Assembly: GCA_016292775.1 (NCBI GenBank)
Contig: JAEDFN010000001.1
Coordinates: forward strand, 1-64,000
DNA: 64,000 nt
Reading direction: 5' to 3'
Source of the DNA: Paludibacteraceae bacterium
Lineage (GTDB): Bacteria; Bacteroidota; Bacteroidia; Bacteroidales; Paludibacteraceae
Below, piece by piece: positions 8,138 through 16,691 of the stretch. A program made the translations under genes and the position numbers. The notes under the pieces are model-generated. The model made no database searches and was not told where the DNA came from. It was given only the letters and a program-made list of their open reading frames with translations. Position 1 is the first letter of the stretch. Each line of letters opens with the position of its first letter.

Positions 8138-8884
8138 ATGGATATTTCTTTGTCTTCTATGTTTTGGGGCTTCCTTATAGTTTCCATTCCGATATTTTTT
8201 CTGAATTATTATAAAACAGGGCTTGCCAAAGATGCTTTTATATCAATAATAAGGATGTCTGTGCAATTATTCTTTGTTGGCTTTTATCTTAAATATATGT
8301 TTAAATTAAACTTATGGTGGGTAAATGCATTATGGGTGCTAATAATGACAATAATTGCTTCTGACACTATAATTCGCAGAACAAAATCATCTTATAAAGA
8401 ATTATTTATTGCCATCTCAAGTTCTTTACTATTTACAATAATATTGATAGATTTATATTTTATGTATATGGTATTAGAGTTGGAAAATATTTTTGATGCG
8501 AGGTATTTTGTACCGATAAGCGGAATGATAATGGGAAATATGCTTTCAGCAAATGTAATTGCAATAAATAGTTATAAAAACAATTTTAATAGAGACAGAC
8601 AATTGTATATTTACAGATTAGCAAATGGAGCTACATACAAGGAAGCTCATGCCCCTTTTATAAAAGGAGCATTAATTCAAAGCTTTAATCCAACTATAGC
8701 ATCAATGGCTATTATGGGACTAATATCTTTACCAGGAACAATGACCGGACAAATTTTAGGAGGTTCTTCTCCGGACATAGCAATAAAATATCAAATTATG
8801 TTAATGTCCAGCATCTTTGTTGCTTCTTTTATATCAGTATTAATTACACTCCTTCTTATATCAAAAAAAAATAGAATGTTATAA
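8138..8884 (+). CDS. fetB: ABC transporter permease, FetB/YbbM (UPF0014) family
   Basis: 248 residues with about seven hydrophobic segments. Family features are FVPISGMIMGNMLSANVIAIN and the C-terminal LISLPGTMTGQILGGSSP, which are typical of UPF0014/FetB. It starts two bases after the fetA stop. The stop codon lies inside the downstream bidirectional terminator. Confidence 0.85.
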   Translation: MDISLSSMFWGFLIVSIPIFFLNYYKTGLAKDAFISIIRMSVQLFFVGFYLKYMFKLNLWWVNALWVLIMTIIASDTIIRRTKSSYKELFIAISSSLLFTIILIDLYFMYMVLELENIFDARYFVPISGMIMGNMLSANVIAINSYKNNFNRDRQLYIYRLANGATYKEAHAPFIKGALIQSFNPTIASMAIMGLISLPGTMTGQILGGSSPDIAIKYQIMLMSSIFVASFISVLITLLLISKKNRML

Positions 8885-8905
8885 ACTATAACATTCTATT
8901 TTTAT
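8871..8905. terminator. Bidirectional terminator between fetB and tig
   Basis: A perfect 13-bp stem, ATAGAATGTTATA (8871-8883) with TATAACATTCTAT (8887-8899), has a 3-base loop. T-tracts follow on the plus strand (TTTTTATT) and on the minus strand (nine T). The fetB stop codon (8882-8884) is inside the stem and loop. Confidence 0.88.
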
Positions 8906-8921
8906 TTATTGAAATATCTGA

Positions 8922-10274
8922 TTACTCAAATAATTTATTAAACTCTTCTACGCTAACAGTAGTATCTACTACTTTAACGTTATTTTTAATTACATCAAAT
9001 ACTTTGTCTTCGAGAGTTTTTTCGATAACATTACGACGAGTTTCATCTTTACTCAACATATTCTTGGCATAATTATCCAATATATCATCAGGCATACCTG
9101 TCATACCATATTGAGCAAATTGAATTCTTGTCATTCTTCTAGCAAAATTCTTAATATCATCATCCTCTACTTTAATTTCAAATTTAGAGGCAATTTTGCT
9201 TTTACAAATATACCATTTCAAATCCTCGAGCATTGCAGGGAAATCTTTTTCTAAAGTTTCTTCTGACATATTTTCGTTAGTAGCTAATAACCAACGTTTC
9301 AAGAAAGCTTCAGGGAATTCTAATTTATCCATTTTTTTAATCATAGCAGCTTTTGCATCGATACCGAATTTATATTTGCTGTCTTCTACATATGATTCTT
9401 TAATTCCTTCCGCAACTTTAGATTTAAACTCTTCTTCAGTTTTCACTACACCTTCACCATATACTTTATCAAATAATGATTGGTCTATAGGAGACTCCTC
9501 ATAATGAGTGATAGATGTAACTTCATATCTGAAATCTGCAGACAAAACTTCGGCTTTCTCTTTAGAAATTTTCAACATAGAAGAGATTTCTGCAACATTT
9601 TCAAATGCTTTTTTCGGGTTAAAAACAATTACACTACCCTTCTTGACATTCTCAAATAATTTTTGTTGCTCTTCATCTTTGATATAAGCAGGGCTCAAAA
9701 CTGCATCATCTACTTTTATACCGGTTTCTACAACTTTACCTTCGGCATCTAACTCAAGAATATTACCCTTGAGCATATCCTTTTTATCAACTAATTCTTC
9801 TACTTGAGAATAATTGCCAAAACGAGCAGCATAATTCTTAACCTGATTATCAATCATTTCATCAGTTACAGTAATATCATAATATTTGATTGATGTATTT
9901 TTATTAAGGACCGGCTCATACGCAGGAGCTAAAGCAATATCAAATTTAAAATCGAACTCTTTATCATTCTCAAAATCAATAGCTCTGGATTCATCTTCTA
10001 CATTAGGAAGTGGCTCACACAAAATATCCAAATCTTTTACGTATTCGAATAATTTTTGTTGTATAAGTTTATTAAGTTCATCAGCTTTTACGCTACGGCC
10101 ATACATTTTTTTTATCATACCCATAGGCACCATACCAGGTCTGAATCCTGGAACATTTGCTTTTTGGCGTAGCTTTTTTAATTCTTTCTCTACTAATTCA
10201 GAATAATCTGATTCGTCAAAATGAAGATTAATTGTTGCATTCAATGCATCAATATCCGTACGAGTAATATTCAT
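8922..10274 (-). CDS. tig: Trigger factor
   Basis: 450 residues, the family length. Trigger factor is the ribosome-bound chaperone that meets nascent chains. The N-terminal ribosome-binding domain contains NVPGFRPGMVPMGMIKKMYG (usual signature GFRxGxxP). A middle FKBP-like domain is divergent, as in many Bacteroidota, and a long helical C-terminal arm follows. A TAACTTTG -7 is at 10331-10338 on the minus strand. It is divergent from the pseudouridine synthase gene and ends before a shared terminator with fetB. Confidence 0.93.
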   Translation of the reverse strand: MNITRTDIDALNATINLHFDESDYSELVEKELKKLRQKANVPGFRPGMVPMGMIKKMYGRSVKADELNKLIQQKLFEYVKDLDILCEPLPNVEDESRAIDFENDKEFDFKFDIALAPAYEPVLNKNTSIKYYDITVTDEMIDNQVKNYAARFGNYSQVEELVDKKDMLKGNILELDAEGKVVETGIKVDDAVLSPAYIKDEEQQKLFENVKKGSVIVFNPKKAFENVAEISSMLKISKEKAEVLSADFRYEVTSITHYEESPIDQSLFDKVYGEGVVKTEEEFKSKVAEGIKESYVEDSKYKFGIDAKAAMIKKMDKLEFPEAFLKRWLLATNENMSEETLEKDFPAMLEDLKWYICKSKIASKFEIKVEDDDIKNFARRMTRIQFAQYGMTGMPDDILDNYAKNMLSKDETRRNVIEKTLEDKVFDVIKNNVKVVDTTVSVEEFNKLFE

Positions 10275-10330
10275 AATTAATTGTATATGAGTTATTTATT
10301 TATTATTATATTCTATAATACACATGCGTG

Positions 10331-10338
10331 CAAAGTTA
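10331..10338 (-). promoter_or_regulatory. tig -7 element
   Basis: TAACTTTG on the minus strand, 57 bases before the tig start codon. No clear -33 TTTG is seen at the right distance. Confidence 0.5.
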
Positions 10339-10421
10339 GTAATTTATTTTCACATAATCATTATATAAACCATAAAAATAAAAAAAATTAATCTGTTCAT
10401 TTTTATACGAAAAAAAAATTG

Positions 10422-10429
10422 TATCTTTG
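10422..10429 (+). promoter_or_regulatory. -7 element of the RluB-like gene
   Basis: TATCTTTG followed by CAG, 58 bases before the start codon. The -33 is not canonical. Confidence 0.5.
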
Positions 10430-10487
10430 CAGAGTTTAGCGAGTAAACAATTAGTATCTTTTTTAATAATAATTTTACCTTTTAATA

Positions 10488-11879
10488 ATGGACACACAAT
10501 TCAACAACAACGAAGGTCAATCTGCCGATGAAGGCAAAATAAAAAGGCCTCGAATTGGAAGTAGAATATCTCGTGAGGGCAATAATACTTCCTACAATTA
10601 TAATAATTACAACCGCCCCAACAACTATTCACGAGAACAAAATTTTAATGGAGAATATCGTAACCAACGTTACAACAATGTGAATCCGAACTATCAAAAC
10701 CGCCAAAATCGTTACAACAATAACGGTTCCAATGATGGAAACCGCTATAATCGCAACAACTACCAAAATGGTTCAAGAAATGGTGAATTCAATAATTACC
10801 AAAATCAAAATAGGAGATATAATCCTAATGGTAATTACAATTCCCAATACAATACAAATAATCGTTATTCTAACAATAATTATAACAACAATAATTATGG
10901 TTATAATAACGGAGGCTCAAATAATGGATATAAAAACTACCGTAATAATAACAACTATAATAACAATTATGGAAACAATAATTACGGTAACAACCGATCC
11001 AACAAAAACGGTCAATTTAGAAACAACAATTTCAACAATTATCAGCAAAATAATAGATATTCCAACAAGAAACAATATGAATATCGCGATAGTTATATAG
11101 ACTTATCACAACCAATGCGATTGAATAAATTCATTGCAAACTCCGGTTTGTGCTCACGTCGTGAAGCTGATGAATATATTACAGCAGGTGTAATTACCGT
11201 TAATGGCAATGTAGTAACTGAATTAGGTACAAAAATTATTCCTGCTACAGATAGCGTTTATTTCCATGATCAACCTGTTAAAACAGAACGAAAAGTATAT
11301 ATCTTGCTAAACAAACCAAAAGATTGTGTTACAACAGTAGAGGATACACACGCGCGATTTACAGTGCTTGATTTAGTAAAAAATGCTTGCAAAGAGAGAG
11401 TATATCCGGTAGGACGCCTTGATAGAAACACTACAGGTGTACTTTTAATCACTAATGATGGTGACTTAACATCTAAATTAACACACCCTAAATTCGACAA
11501 AAAGAAAATTTATCAAGTAACCCTTGATAGAGATATTACTGACGAAGATTTTCATAAGATTGTTGACGGCATTACATTAGAAGATGGGGTAATTAAAGTT
11601 GACGAAATATGTTTTGTTAAAGAAGGCGACCGTCGTACATTAGGTGTTGAAATTCACTCCGGAAAAAATCGTATCGTACGTCGACTTTTTGATGCTTTGA
11701 ATTATCATGTTATTAAATTAGACCGTGTATATTTTGCCGGCTTAACGAAGAAGAATTTACCAAGAGGTAAGTGGCGTTATTTATCAGACAAAGAGGTTAA
11801 CCTCTTAAAGATGAATGCAGCATCTATGAAAGAGAACATTTCACCGGATAATTCTAATTCATCAAATATAGAAATATAA
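10488..11879 (+). CDS. rluB: RluB/RsuA-family pseudouridine synthase with Asn-rich N-terminal extension
   Basis: 463 residues. The first about 200 are low complexity, dominated by Asn, Tyr, Arg and Gly with many NNY and RYN units. The enzyme proper begins at Met210 with an S4 RNA-binding domain (MRLNKFIANSGLCSRREADE). The synthase domain follows, with GRLDRNTTGVLLITNDG and catalytic Asp312. The family converts a uridine of 23S or 16S rRNA to pseudouridine; RluB (23S) is the usual assignment in Bacteroidota. The extension is unlike the enterobacterial enzymes but similar ones are known in this phylum; it may bind RNA (inference). A start at Met210 would give a standard-size enzyme. Confidence 0.88.
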   Translation: MDTQFNNNEGQSADEGKIKRPRIGSRISREGNNTSYNYNNYNRPNNYSREQNFNGEYRNQRYNNVNPNYQNRQNRYNNNGSNDGNRYNRNNYQNGSRNGEFNNYQNQNRRYNPNGNYNSQYNTNNRYSNNNYNNNNYGYNNGGSNNGYKNYRNNNNYNNNYGNNNYGNNRSNKNGQFRNNNFNNYQQNNRYSNKKQYEYRDSYIDLSQPMRLNKFIANSGLCSRREADEYITAGVITVNGNVVTELGTKIIPATDSVYFHDQPVKTERKVYILLNKPKDCVTTVEDTHARFTVLDLVKNACKERVYPVGRLDRNTTGVLLITNDGDLTSKLTHPKFDKKKIYQVTLDRDITDEDFHKIVDGITLEDGVIKVDEICFVKEGDRRTLGVEIHSGKNRIVRRLFDALNYHVIKLDRVYFAGLTKKNLPRGKWRYLSDKEVNLLKMNAASMKENISPDNSNSSNIEI

Positions 11880-11880
11880 A

Positions 11881-11906
11881 AAAAGGCTGACAATTGTCAG
11901 CCTTTT
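11881..11906. terminator. Bidirectional terminator between rluB and panD
   Basis: AAAAGGCTGACAA pairs perfectly with TTGTCAGCCTTTT, with T-runs on either strand. It serves both convergent genes. Confidence 0.88.
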
Positions 11907-12254
11907 TTATAATTTATTTGTTTTAGTATCCGGAAAAATAACTTTTGGTTTGAACGCTTTCGCCTCTTCTAACGGGAGCCAAGTATATGCCATAATAATT
12001 ATCACATCCCCCACTTTCACCAAATGAGCAGCTGCGCCATTTACACAAATCACACCACTTCCTCTTTCTCCAGGAATAACATAAGTTTCAAATCTACTTC
12101 CGTTATTATTATCTACAACCTGCACTTTTTCGTTTGGAATAATACCTGCTGCATCAATAATATCCTCATCAATAGTAATGCTACCGATATAATCTAAACA
12201 AGATTCCGTAATAGTAACTCTATGAATTTTACTCTTTAATACATTTACGTACAT
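11907..12254 (-). CDS. panD: Aspartate 1-decarboxylase
   Basis: 115 residues, family length about 115-140. PanD makes beta-alanine for pantothenate and coenzyme A. The self-cleavage site is visible as YIGSITID, with Gly24-Ser25, where Ser25 becomes the pyruvoyl group, and Lys9 in LKSKIHR is conserved. It lies 13 bases after panC on the same strand, so the two last steps of pantothenate synthesis are cotranscribed. Confidence 0.96.
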   Translation of the reverse strand: MYVNVLKSKIHRVTITESCLDYIGSITIDEDIIDAAGIIPNEKVQVVDNNNGSRFETYVIPGERGSGVICVNGAAAHLVKVGDVIIIMAYTWLPLEEAKAFKPKVIFPDTKTNKL

Positions 12255-12267
12255 AAAAAACAGAAAT

Positions 12268-13119
12268 TTATTTATATCGTATATTATCTATTAATCGAAC
12301 TTTCCCGCAAAATACCGTAATGCAACCGACTATATAATCGGAATCTTCCCATTTTGTAACAGGCAATAAGGTATTGGCATCAACTATTTCGAAATATTCC
12401 ACTTTCAAACCATCATGTCGTTCAATTGCTTTTATTGCTGCTTCTTTTAACTCGGCGACAGTAGTCATATGAAAAAAAGTAGTACTCTCTTTCAAGACTG
12501 CATAAATATTTGACGCCAGTTTCTTTTGATCTTCACTTAATAAAGCATTTCTACTAGACAAAGCCAAACCGCTCTCTTCTCTTACTATTGGGCATCCAAC
12601 AATATTTATATTGAATCCCATTTTTTTAACCATATATCTGATTATTGCCAACTGTTGAAAATCTTTTTCTCCAAAATAAGCATTATCAGGATTAATAATA
12701 GTAAAAAGTTTACTCACTACTTGAACAACACCATTAAAATGGCCCGGACGGAATTTACCTTCCATAACAGCATCCAATCCATTAAAATCGAATTGAAATG
12801 TATTATTCATCTCTTCAGGAGAATAAAAAGTATCCGGTGTAGGGGCGAAGAGAGCTGTTACTCCTGCAGACTCCAACAATTCTGAATCCGCTTTCAGATT
12901 TCTCGGATATACTTCTAAGTCTTTCTTATCATTAAACTGAGTTGGATTTACAAAAACGCTAACTACTACAACATCATTTTCTGCAACTGCAGTTTTAACT
13001 AACGACAAATGCCCTTTATGAAGAGCTCCCATTGTAGGAACAAATCCTACCTTCTGATTATTAAGCTTTTGTTGTTGAACAAAAGACTTAACATCTTCAA
13101 TAGTTGAAAATATTTTCAT
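12268..13119 (-). CDS. panC: Pantothenate synthetase
   Basis: 283 residues. PanC joins pantoate and beta-alanine using ATP. Motifs: VPTMGALHKGHLSLV (nucleotidyltransferase HxGH-like), VFVNPTQF, GEKDFQQL and ALSSRNALLS. The frame extends upstream to an ATG at 13158, but that codon overlaps the -7 promoter element, so it cannot be in the mRNA. The ATG at 13117-13119 (MKIFSTIEDV) is the start. Confidence 0.96.
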   Translation of the reverse strand: MKIFSTIEDVKSFVQQQKLNNQKVGFVPTMGALHKGHLSLVKTAVAENDVVVVSVFVNPTQFNDKKDLEVYPRNLKADSELLESAGVTALFAPTPDTFYSPEEMNNTFQFDFNGLDAVMEGKFRPGHFNGVVQVVSKLFTIINPDNAYFGEKDFQQLAIIRYMVKKMGFNINIVGCPIVREESGLALSSRNALLSEDQKKLASNIYAVLKESTTFFHMTTVAELKEAAIKAIERHDGLKVEYFEIVDANTLLPVTKWEDSDYIVGCITVFCGKVRLIDNIRYK

Positions 13120-13147
13120 ATTGAAATCTAATTGTAAAAATCGACTG

Positions 13148-13176
13148 CAAAGGTACATATTTTTTACGACCTACAA
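13148..13176 (-). promoter_or_regulatory. panC-panD promoter
   Basis: TTG (13174-13176), an 18-base spacer and TACCTTTG (13148-13155) on the minus strand. It sits directly against the lptB stop codon and sets the panC start. Confidence 0.65.
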
Positions 13177-13944
13177 TCATATTTCCACTTTAGTTTTTTG
13201 TTTCAGTTTAAAATCTCTTCCTAAATATTTCTCTTTCACTATTGGATTATCTGCCAATTCTTTCGGAGTACCTTGAAAAAGTATTTTACCTTCAAACAAC
13301 AAATAAGCTCTATCAGTGATAGATAAAGTTTCATCTACATTATGGTCAGTAATAAGAATACCAATATTTTTATCTTTTAGATGCCAAACAATATCTTGAA
13401 TATCTTGAACTGCGATAGGATCTACACCGGCAAAAGGCTCGTCTAACATAATAAATTTAGGTTCTATTGCCAAACAACGAGCAATCTCACATCTTCTTCT
13501 TTCTCCACCGGACAATCTATCACCGATGTTATGACGCACGTGCTCTAATCTAAACTCAGCAATTAATTGCTCCAACTTTTCTTTTTGGTACTCCTTAGAA
13601 AAATTTGTCATCTCCAAAACTGCTTTAATATTATTTTCGACGGACATTTTTCTAAATACGGAAGCCTCTTGTGCCAAATAACCTATACCTGCTTGCGCTC
13701 TTTTATACACAGGATAAGAGGTAATATCTATATCATTTATAAAACATTTACCTTTATTAGGAATTACAAGACCTGTAGTCATATAAAATGTTGTAGTTTT
13801 ACCGGCTCCGTTTGGCCCCAATAATCCAACTATCTCACCCTGCTTTACAGATATAGAAACGTCGTTAACTACGGTACGTTTACCATAAATTTTCACAAGA
13901 GATTCGGTTCGCAATACCATTTTATCAATCGCATTCTCTGCCAT
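13177..13944 (-). CDS. lptB: LPS export ABC transporter ATP-binding protein
   Basis: 255 residues. LptB powers extraction of lipopolysaccharide from the inner membrane with LptF and LptG. It has Walker A GPNGAGKTTT (about 42), Q-loop LAQEASVFRKMSV typical of LptB, signature LSGGERRR, Walker B FIMLDEPFAGVDPIAV and switch His in ITDHNV. It starts 12 bases after the permease gene upstream, so the two are likely cotranscribed, although no functional link is obvious. Confidence 0.93.
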   Translation of the reverse strand: MAENAIDKMVLRTESLVKIYGKRTVVNDVSISVKQGEIVGLLGPNGAGKTTTFYMTTGLVIPNKGKCFINDIDITSYPVYKRAQAGIGYLAQEASVFRKMSVENNIKAVLEMTNFSKEYQKEKLEQLIAEFRLEHVRHNIGDRLSGGERRRCEIARCLAIEPKFIMLDEPFAGVDPIAVQDIQDIVWHLKDKNIGILITDHNVDETLSITDRAYLLFEGKILFQGTPKELADNPIVKEKYLGRDFKLKQKTKVEI

Positions 13945-13956
13945 AATAAGAATATA

Positions 13957-15249
13957 TTATCGGGGATTATGTTTATATTTAAATAATATTGCAAATAAAA
14001 TTGCTACAATTAAAGCAAAACCGGCAAAAACCAACCAAGCATATGTCCAATCTCCTAACAGATATCCATTTTGCCATTGACAAAAAGTATTTATCACTTG
14101 ACCGGCAGCTAATGTACCAATAGTTGCACCCAAACCATTTGTCATCAACATAAACAAACCTTGACCTGATGCTTTATACTCTTCCGGGCACTCTTGATCT
14201 ACAAATAAACCTCCTGACACATTGAAAAAATCAAAAGCAACACCATACACAATGCAAGAAATTATTAGCAATAACACACCGGGAAATGCAGGATCGCCTA
14301 TCGCAAAACAACCGAAACGAATTACCCAAGCAAACATTGCAATAAGCATAACTACTTTTATTCCAAATCTTCTCAAGAAAAATGGGATAAGCAAGATGCA
14401 TAAAGCTTCTGATATTTGAGAAATAGAGATAAGTAATGTAGCATTATTTGCTGCAAATGTATCTGACAAAGCTTCTATACCTTTAAAACTGGTGATAAAA
14501 GGGGTTGCATATCCATTTGTAATTTGCAAAGACATACCCAAAAGCATCGAAAAAATAAAAAATACAGCCATTTGCTTTGTTTTAAACAATTTGAATGCAC
14601 TCAAACCCAATGCATCAACAATACTGGTATTTTTATGTTTACTAATAGCACATTGAGGCAAAATCAATGAATATAAAAACATCAAGATACCCAAGAAACC
14701 GGAAACACCAAATTGCATAAACGTATATTGGAATTTATTACTATTTTCTGCAAAAGTCATAAAGAAACTACCATTGTCCATTGTAGCACAGTTGACAAAC
14801 CACATTGAAGCAATAAAACCAATAGTACCGAATACTCTAATAGGCGGAAAATCTTTTACAGTATCATACCCATGATTTTTCAAAATATTAAAGGCAGTAG
14901 TATTTGACAATGCGAGCGTTGGCATATAAAAAGCCACACCTATAGTATATATAGATATAAATAACGACTTATCAGGAATTTCATAAAAAAATCCTATCAA
15001 ACAGAGAGATACCATTGAAATACCGGAAAGGAGATGGCACAGACCTAATAATCTTTGCGGTTGGATATACTTATCTGCGACAATACCCATCAATGTAGGC
15101 ATAAAAATGGAAACTATACCTTGAATAGCATAGAACCAAGCTATTTCATTACCCATTTCCACTCTACCAAGATAATTACCCATTGATGTTAAATAGGCTC
15201 CCCAAATTGCAAATTGGAGAAAATTCATGATAATCAATTTAATTTTCAT
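13957..15249 (-). CDS. MFS nucleoside:H+ symporter-like permease
   Basis: 430 residues with about twelve membrane segments. The N-terminus (MNFLQFAIWGAYLTSMGNYL) and the later VSGGLFVDQECPEEYKASGQ resemble the NupG/XapB nucleoside:proton symporter branch of the major facilitator superfamily, common in Bacteroides. The substrate is probably nucleosides, inferred from family only. It has its own promoter at 15305-15335. Confidence 0.85.
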   Translation of the reverse strand: MKIKLIIMNFLQFAIWGAYLTSMGNYLGRVEMGNEIAWFYAIQGIVSIFMPTLMGIVADKYIQPQRLLGLCHLLSGISMVSLCLIGFFYEIPDKSLFISIYTIGVAFYMPTLALSNTTAFNILKNHGYDTVKDFPPIRVFGTIGFIASMWFVNCATMDNGSFFMTFAENSNKFQYTFMQFGVSGFLGILMFLYSLILPQCAISKHKNTSIVDALGLSAFKLFKTKQMAVFFIFSMLLGMSLQITNGYATPFITSFKGIEALSDTFAANNATLLISISQISEALCILLIPFFLRRFGIKVVMLIAMFAWVIRFGCFAIGDPAFPGVLLLIISCIVYGVAFDFFNVSGGLFVDQECPEEYKASGQGLFMLMTNGLGATIGTLAAGQVINTFCQWQNGYLLGDWTYAWLVFAGFALIVAILFAILFKYKHNPR

Positions 15250-15304
15250 ATATATACATTTAATAACGATTTATTTACGTTCAAAAAGCTTTATAAAACA
15301 AATG

Positions 15305-15335
15305 CAAAGATACAATTATTTTTTTTACTATTCAA
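15305..15335 (-). promoter_or_regulatory. Promoter of the nucleoside permease-lptB unit
   Basis: TTG (15333-15335), a 20-base spacer and TATCTTTG (15305-15312) on the minus strand. The -33 lies inside the last codons of the preceding gene. No hairpin terminator separates the two units. Confidence 0.65.
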
Positions 15336-15933
15336 TACGGAATAAGTCATCTGATAATGAGGAAGGATATTCGTAATTACTTAACTTATATAAGTTATAA
15401 TTTCCAGAATATTCTTCCAATTTCATTTCCACCAATTGCTTTTTACTCTTACTATATTTCAATACTACCGTCTTATATCCTTTTACTTGTTTTTTTTCTT
15501 TAGTAAAAGTAACTATATAATACTTATCATCACTTGTTATTGTTTTGTCAGAATTTGTAATAGATTGGATTTCATCCAACCTTCCATACATACTATTGAT
15601 AAGTAAACTTGATAGTTGCCTAAACATTTCATTATTATTTAACCTGGCTTTAATTATCTTTTTCCCGGTTTTCATATAGAATAAATCAGAGTTTATTGAC
15701 AAAAAGTTTGTTGAAGAAGAGTAATGCATTGATAGTTTATCATTCTCTTTCAAATATAGAATTCCATCTAATAATTCTGTTTTGTCGATCACAACCAAAT
15801 GTTTTTCTTGTGTAAATTTACATTTAGTATAATGATGTACAGCATTGGCTTTGCGAATATTATCTTCAATATTTTGAGAGCAAACAGAAATCACACAACA
15901 GAGATACAATAAAGAAATCAAATATTTTTTCAT
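15328..15933 (-). CDS. LolA-like periplasmic protein, last gene of the FAS/PKS-like operon
   Basis: 201 residues with a signal peptide (about 1-19). The beta-rich body (CKFTQEKHLVVIDKTELLDGILYLKENDKLSMHY) has the LolA/LppC-type unclosed barrel pattern. LolA carries lipoproteins across the periplasm; LolA-like genes also occur in aryl polyene clusters beside MMPL exporters, where they probably carry the acyl product. A true LolA-like gene lies separately at 36911, which supports a specialised role here. It starts 9 bases after the ketoreductase gene and closes the operon. Confidence 0.75.
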   Translation of the reverse strand: MKKYLISLLYLCCVISVCSQNIEDNIRKANAVHHYTKCKFTQEKHLVVIDKTELLDGILYLKENDKLSMHYSSSTNFLSINSDLFYMKTGKKIIKARLNNNEMFRQLSSLLINSMYGRLDEIQSITNSDKTITSDDKYYIVTFTKEKKQVKGYKTVVLKYSKSKKQLVEMKLEEYSGNYNLYKLSNYEYPSSLSDDLFRIE

Positions 15934-15942
15934 AATTGCATA

Positions 15943-16668
15943 TTAAGAATAAAGACCACCATTAATAGAAATACACTCACCGGTAATATATCCGGCTTCC
16001 GGGGAAGCAAGAAAAGCAACTAAAGCAGCCACTTCTTCGGGATTACCAAATCTTCCGGCAGGAATAGTTTTTATTAATTCTGCCTCATCAAGACCTTCTA
16101 CCATATCTGTTTTTATAAATCCAGGAGCTATTGCATTTACCGTAACCCCTTTTTTACCAATCTCTTGAGCCAAAGCTTTAGTAGATGCAATCAAACCACC
16201 CTTTGCTGCAGAATAATTACATTGACCAGGTAAACCTTTTAAACCGGACAATGAAGCAATATTAATAATTCTACCATTTTTCTTTCTCAACATTGGCTGT
16301 AACAAGGGGCGAGTAACATTATAAAACGCAGATAGTGATGTATTTAAAACTTTCATCCAATCTTCATACTCCATCCAAATCATCAAATTGTCACGGCGAA
16401 TACCTGCATTATTTACTAATAATTGAATATATTCTCCTTTATGAGCTTCTTGCCAAGATTCTATTGCAGATACAGTTGCATTATTATCTGCAACATCAAA
16501 TTTTAATAACTCTCCTTCAGAACCATTTTCTTTTATTAATTCCAATGTTTTACGAGCTTCTTCATCATTGCTAACATAATTTACAATCACTTTGTATCCT
16601 AATTGTGCCAATTTCACACAGATGGCACGGCCGATACCTCTACTGCCTCCGGTAACTAATGCGTACAT
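15943..16668 (-). CDS. 3-oxoacyl-ACP reductase, FabG-like
   Basis: 241 residues of the short-chain dehydrogenase family: cofactor motif TGGSRGIGRAI (7-17), NNAG, catalytic Ser in NIASLSG and the YxxxK pair in NYSAAKGG. It would reduce the 3-ketoacyl chain bound to the ACP of this operon, using NADPH. The start follows the oxidoreductase gene by 23 bases. Confidence 0.9.
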   Translation of the reverse strand: MYALVTGGSRGIGRAICVKLAQLGYKVIVNYVSNDEEARKTLELIKENGSEGELLKFDVADNNATVSAIESWQEAHKGEYIQLLVNNAGIRRDNLMIWMEYEDWMKVLNTSLSAFYNVTRPLLQPMLRKKNGRIINIASLSGLKGLPGQCNYSAAKGGLIASTKALAQEIGKKGVTVNAIAPGFIKTDMVEGLDEAELIKTIPAGRFGNPEEVAALVAFLASPEAGYITGECISINGGLYS

Positions 16669-16691
16669 ATTAATAATTGATTTTTATGAAT

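Noticed and set aside
10732..11080. Possible CRISPR-like or tandem repeat array in the Asn-rich coding region
   Set aside because: The repeats are short, irregular codon repeats in an open frame with no spacer structure.
10732..11100. Ile/Thr-rich frame inside the Asn-rich region of the RluB-like gene
   Set aside because: It is a +1 shadow of AAT/AAC-rich codons; the real frame continues into the enzyme.
13120..13158. Longer panC start at ATG 13158
   Set aside because: The codon overlaps the -7 element, upstream of the expected transcription start.
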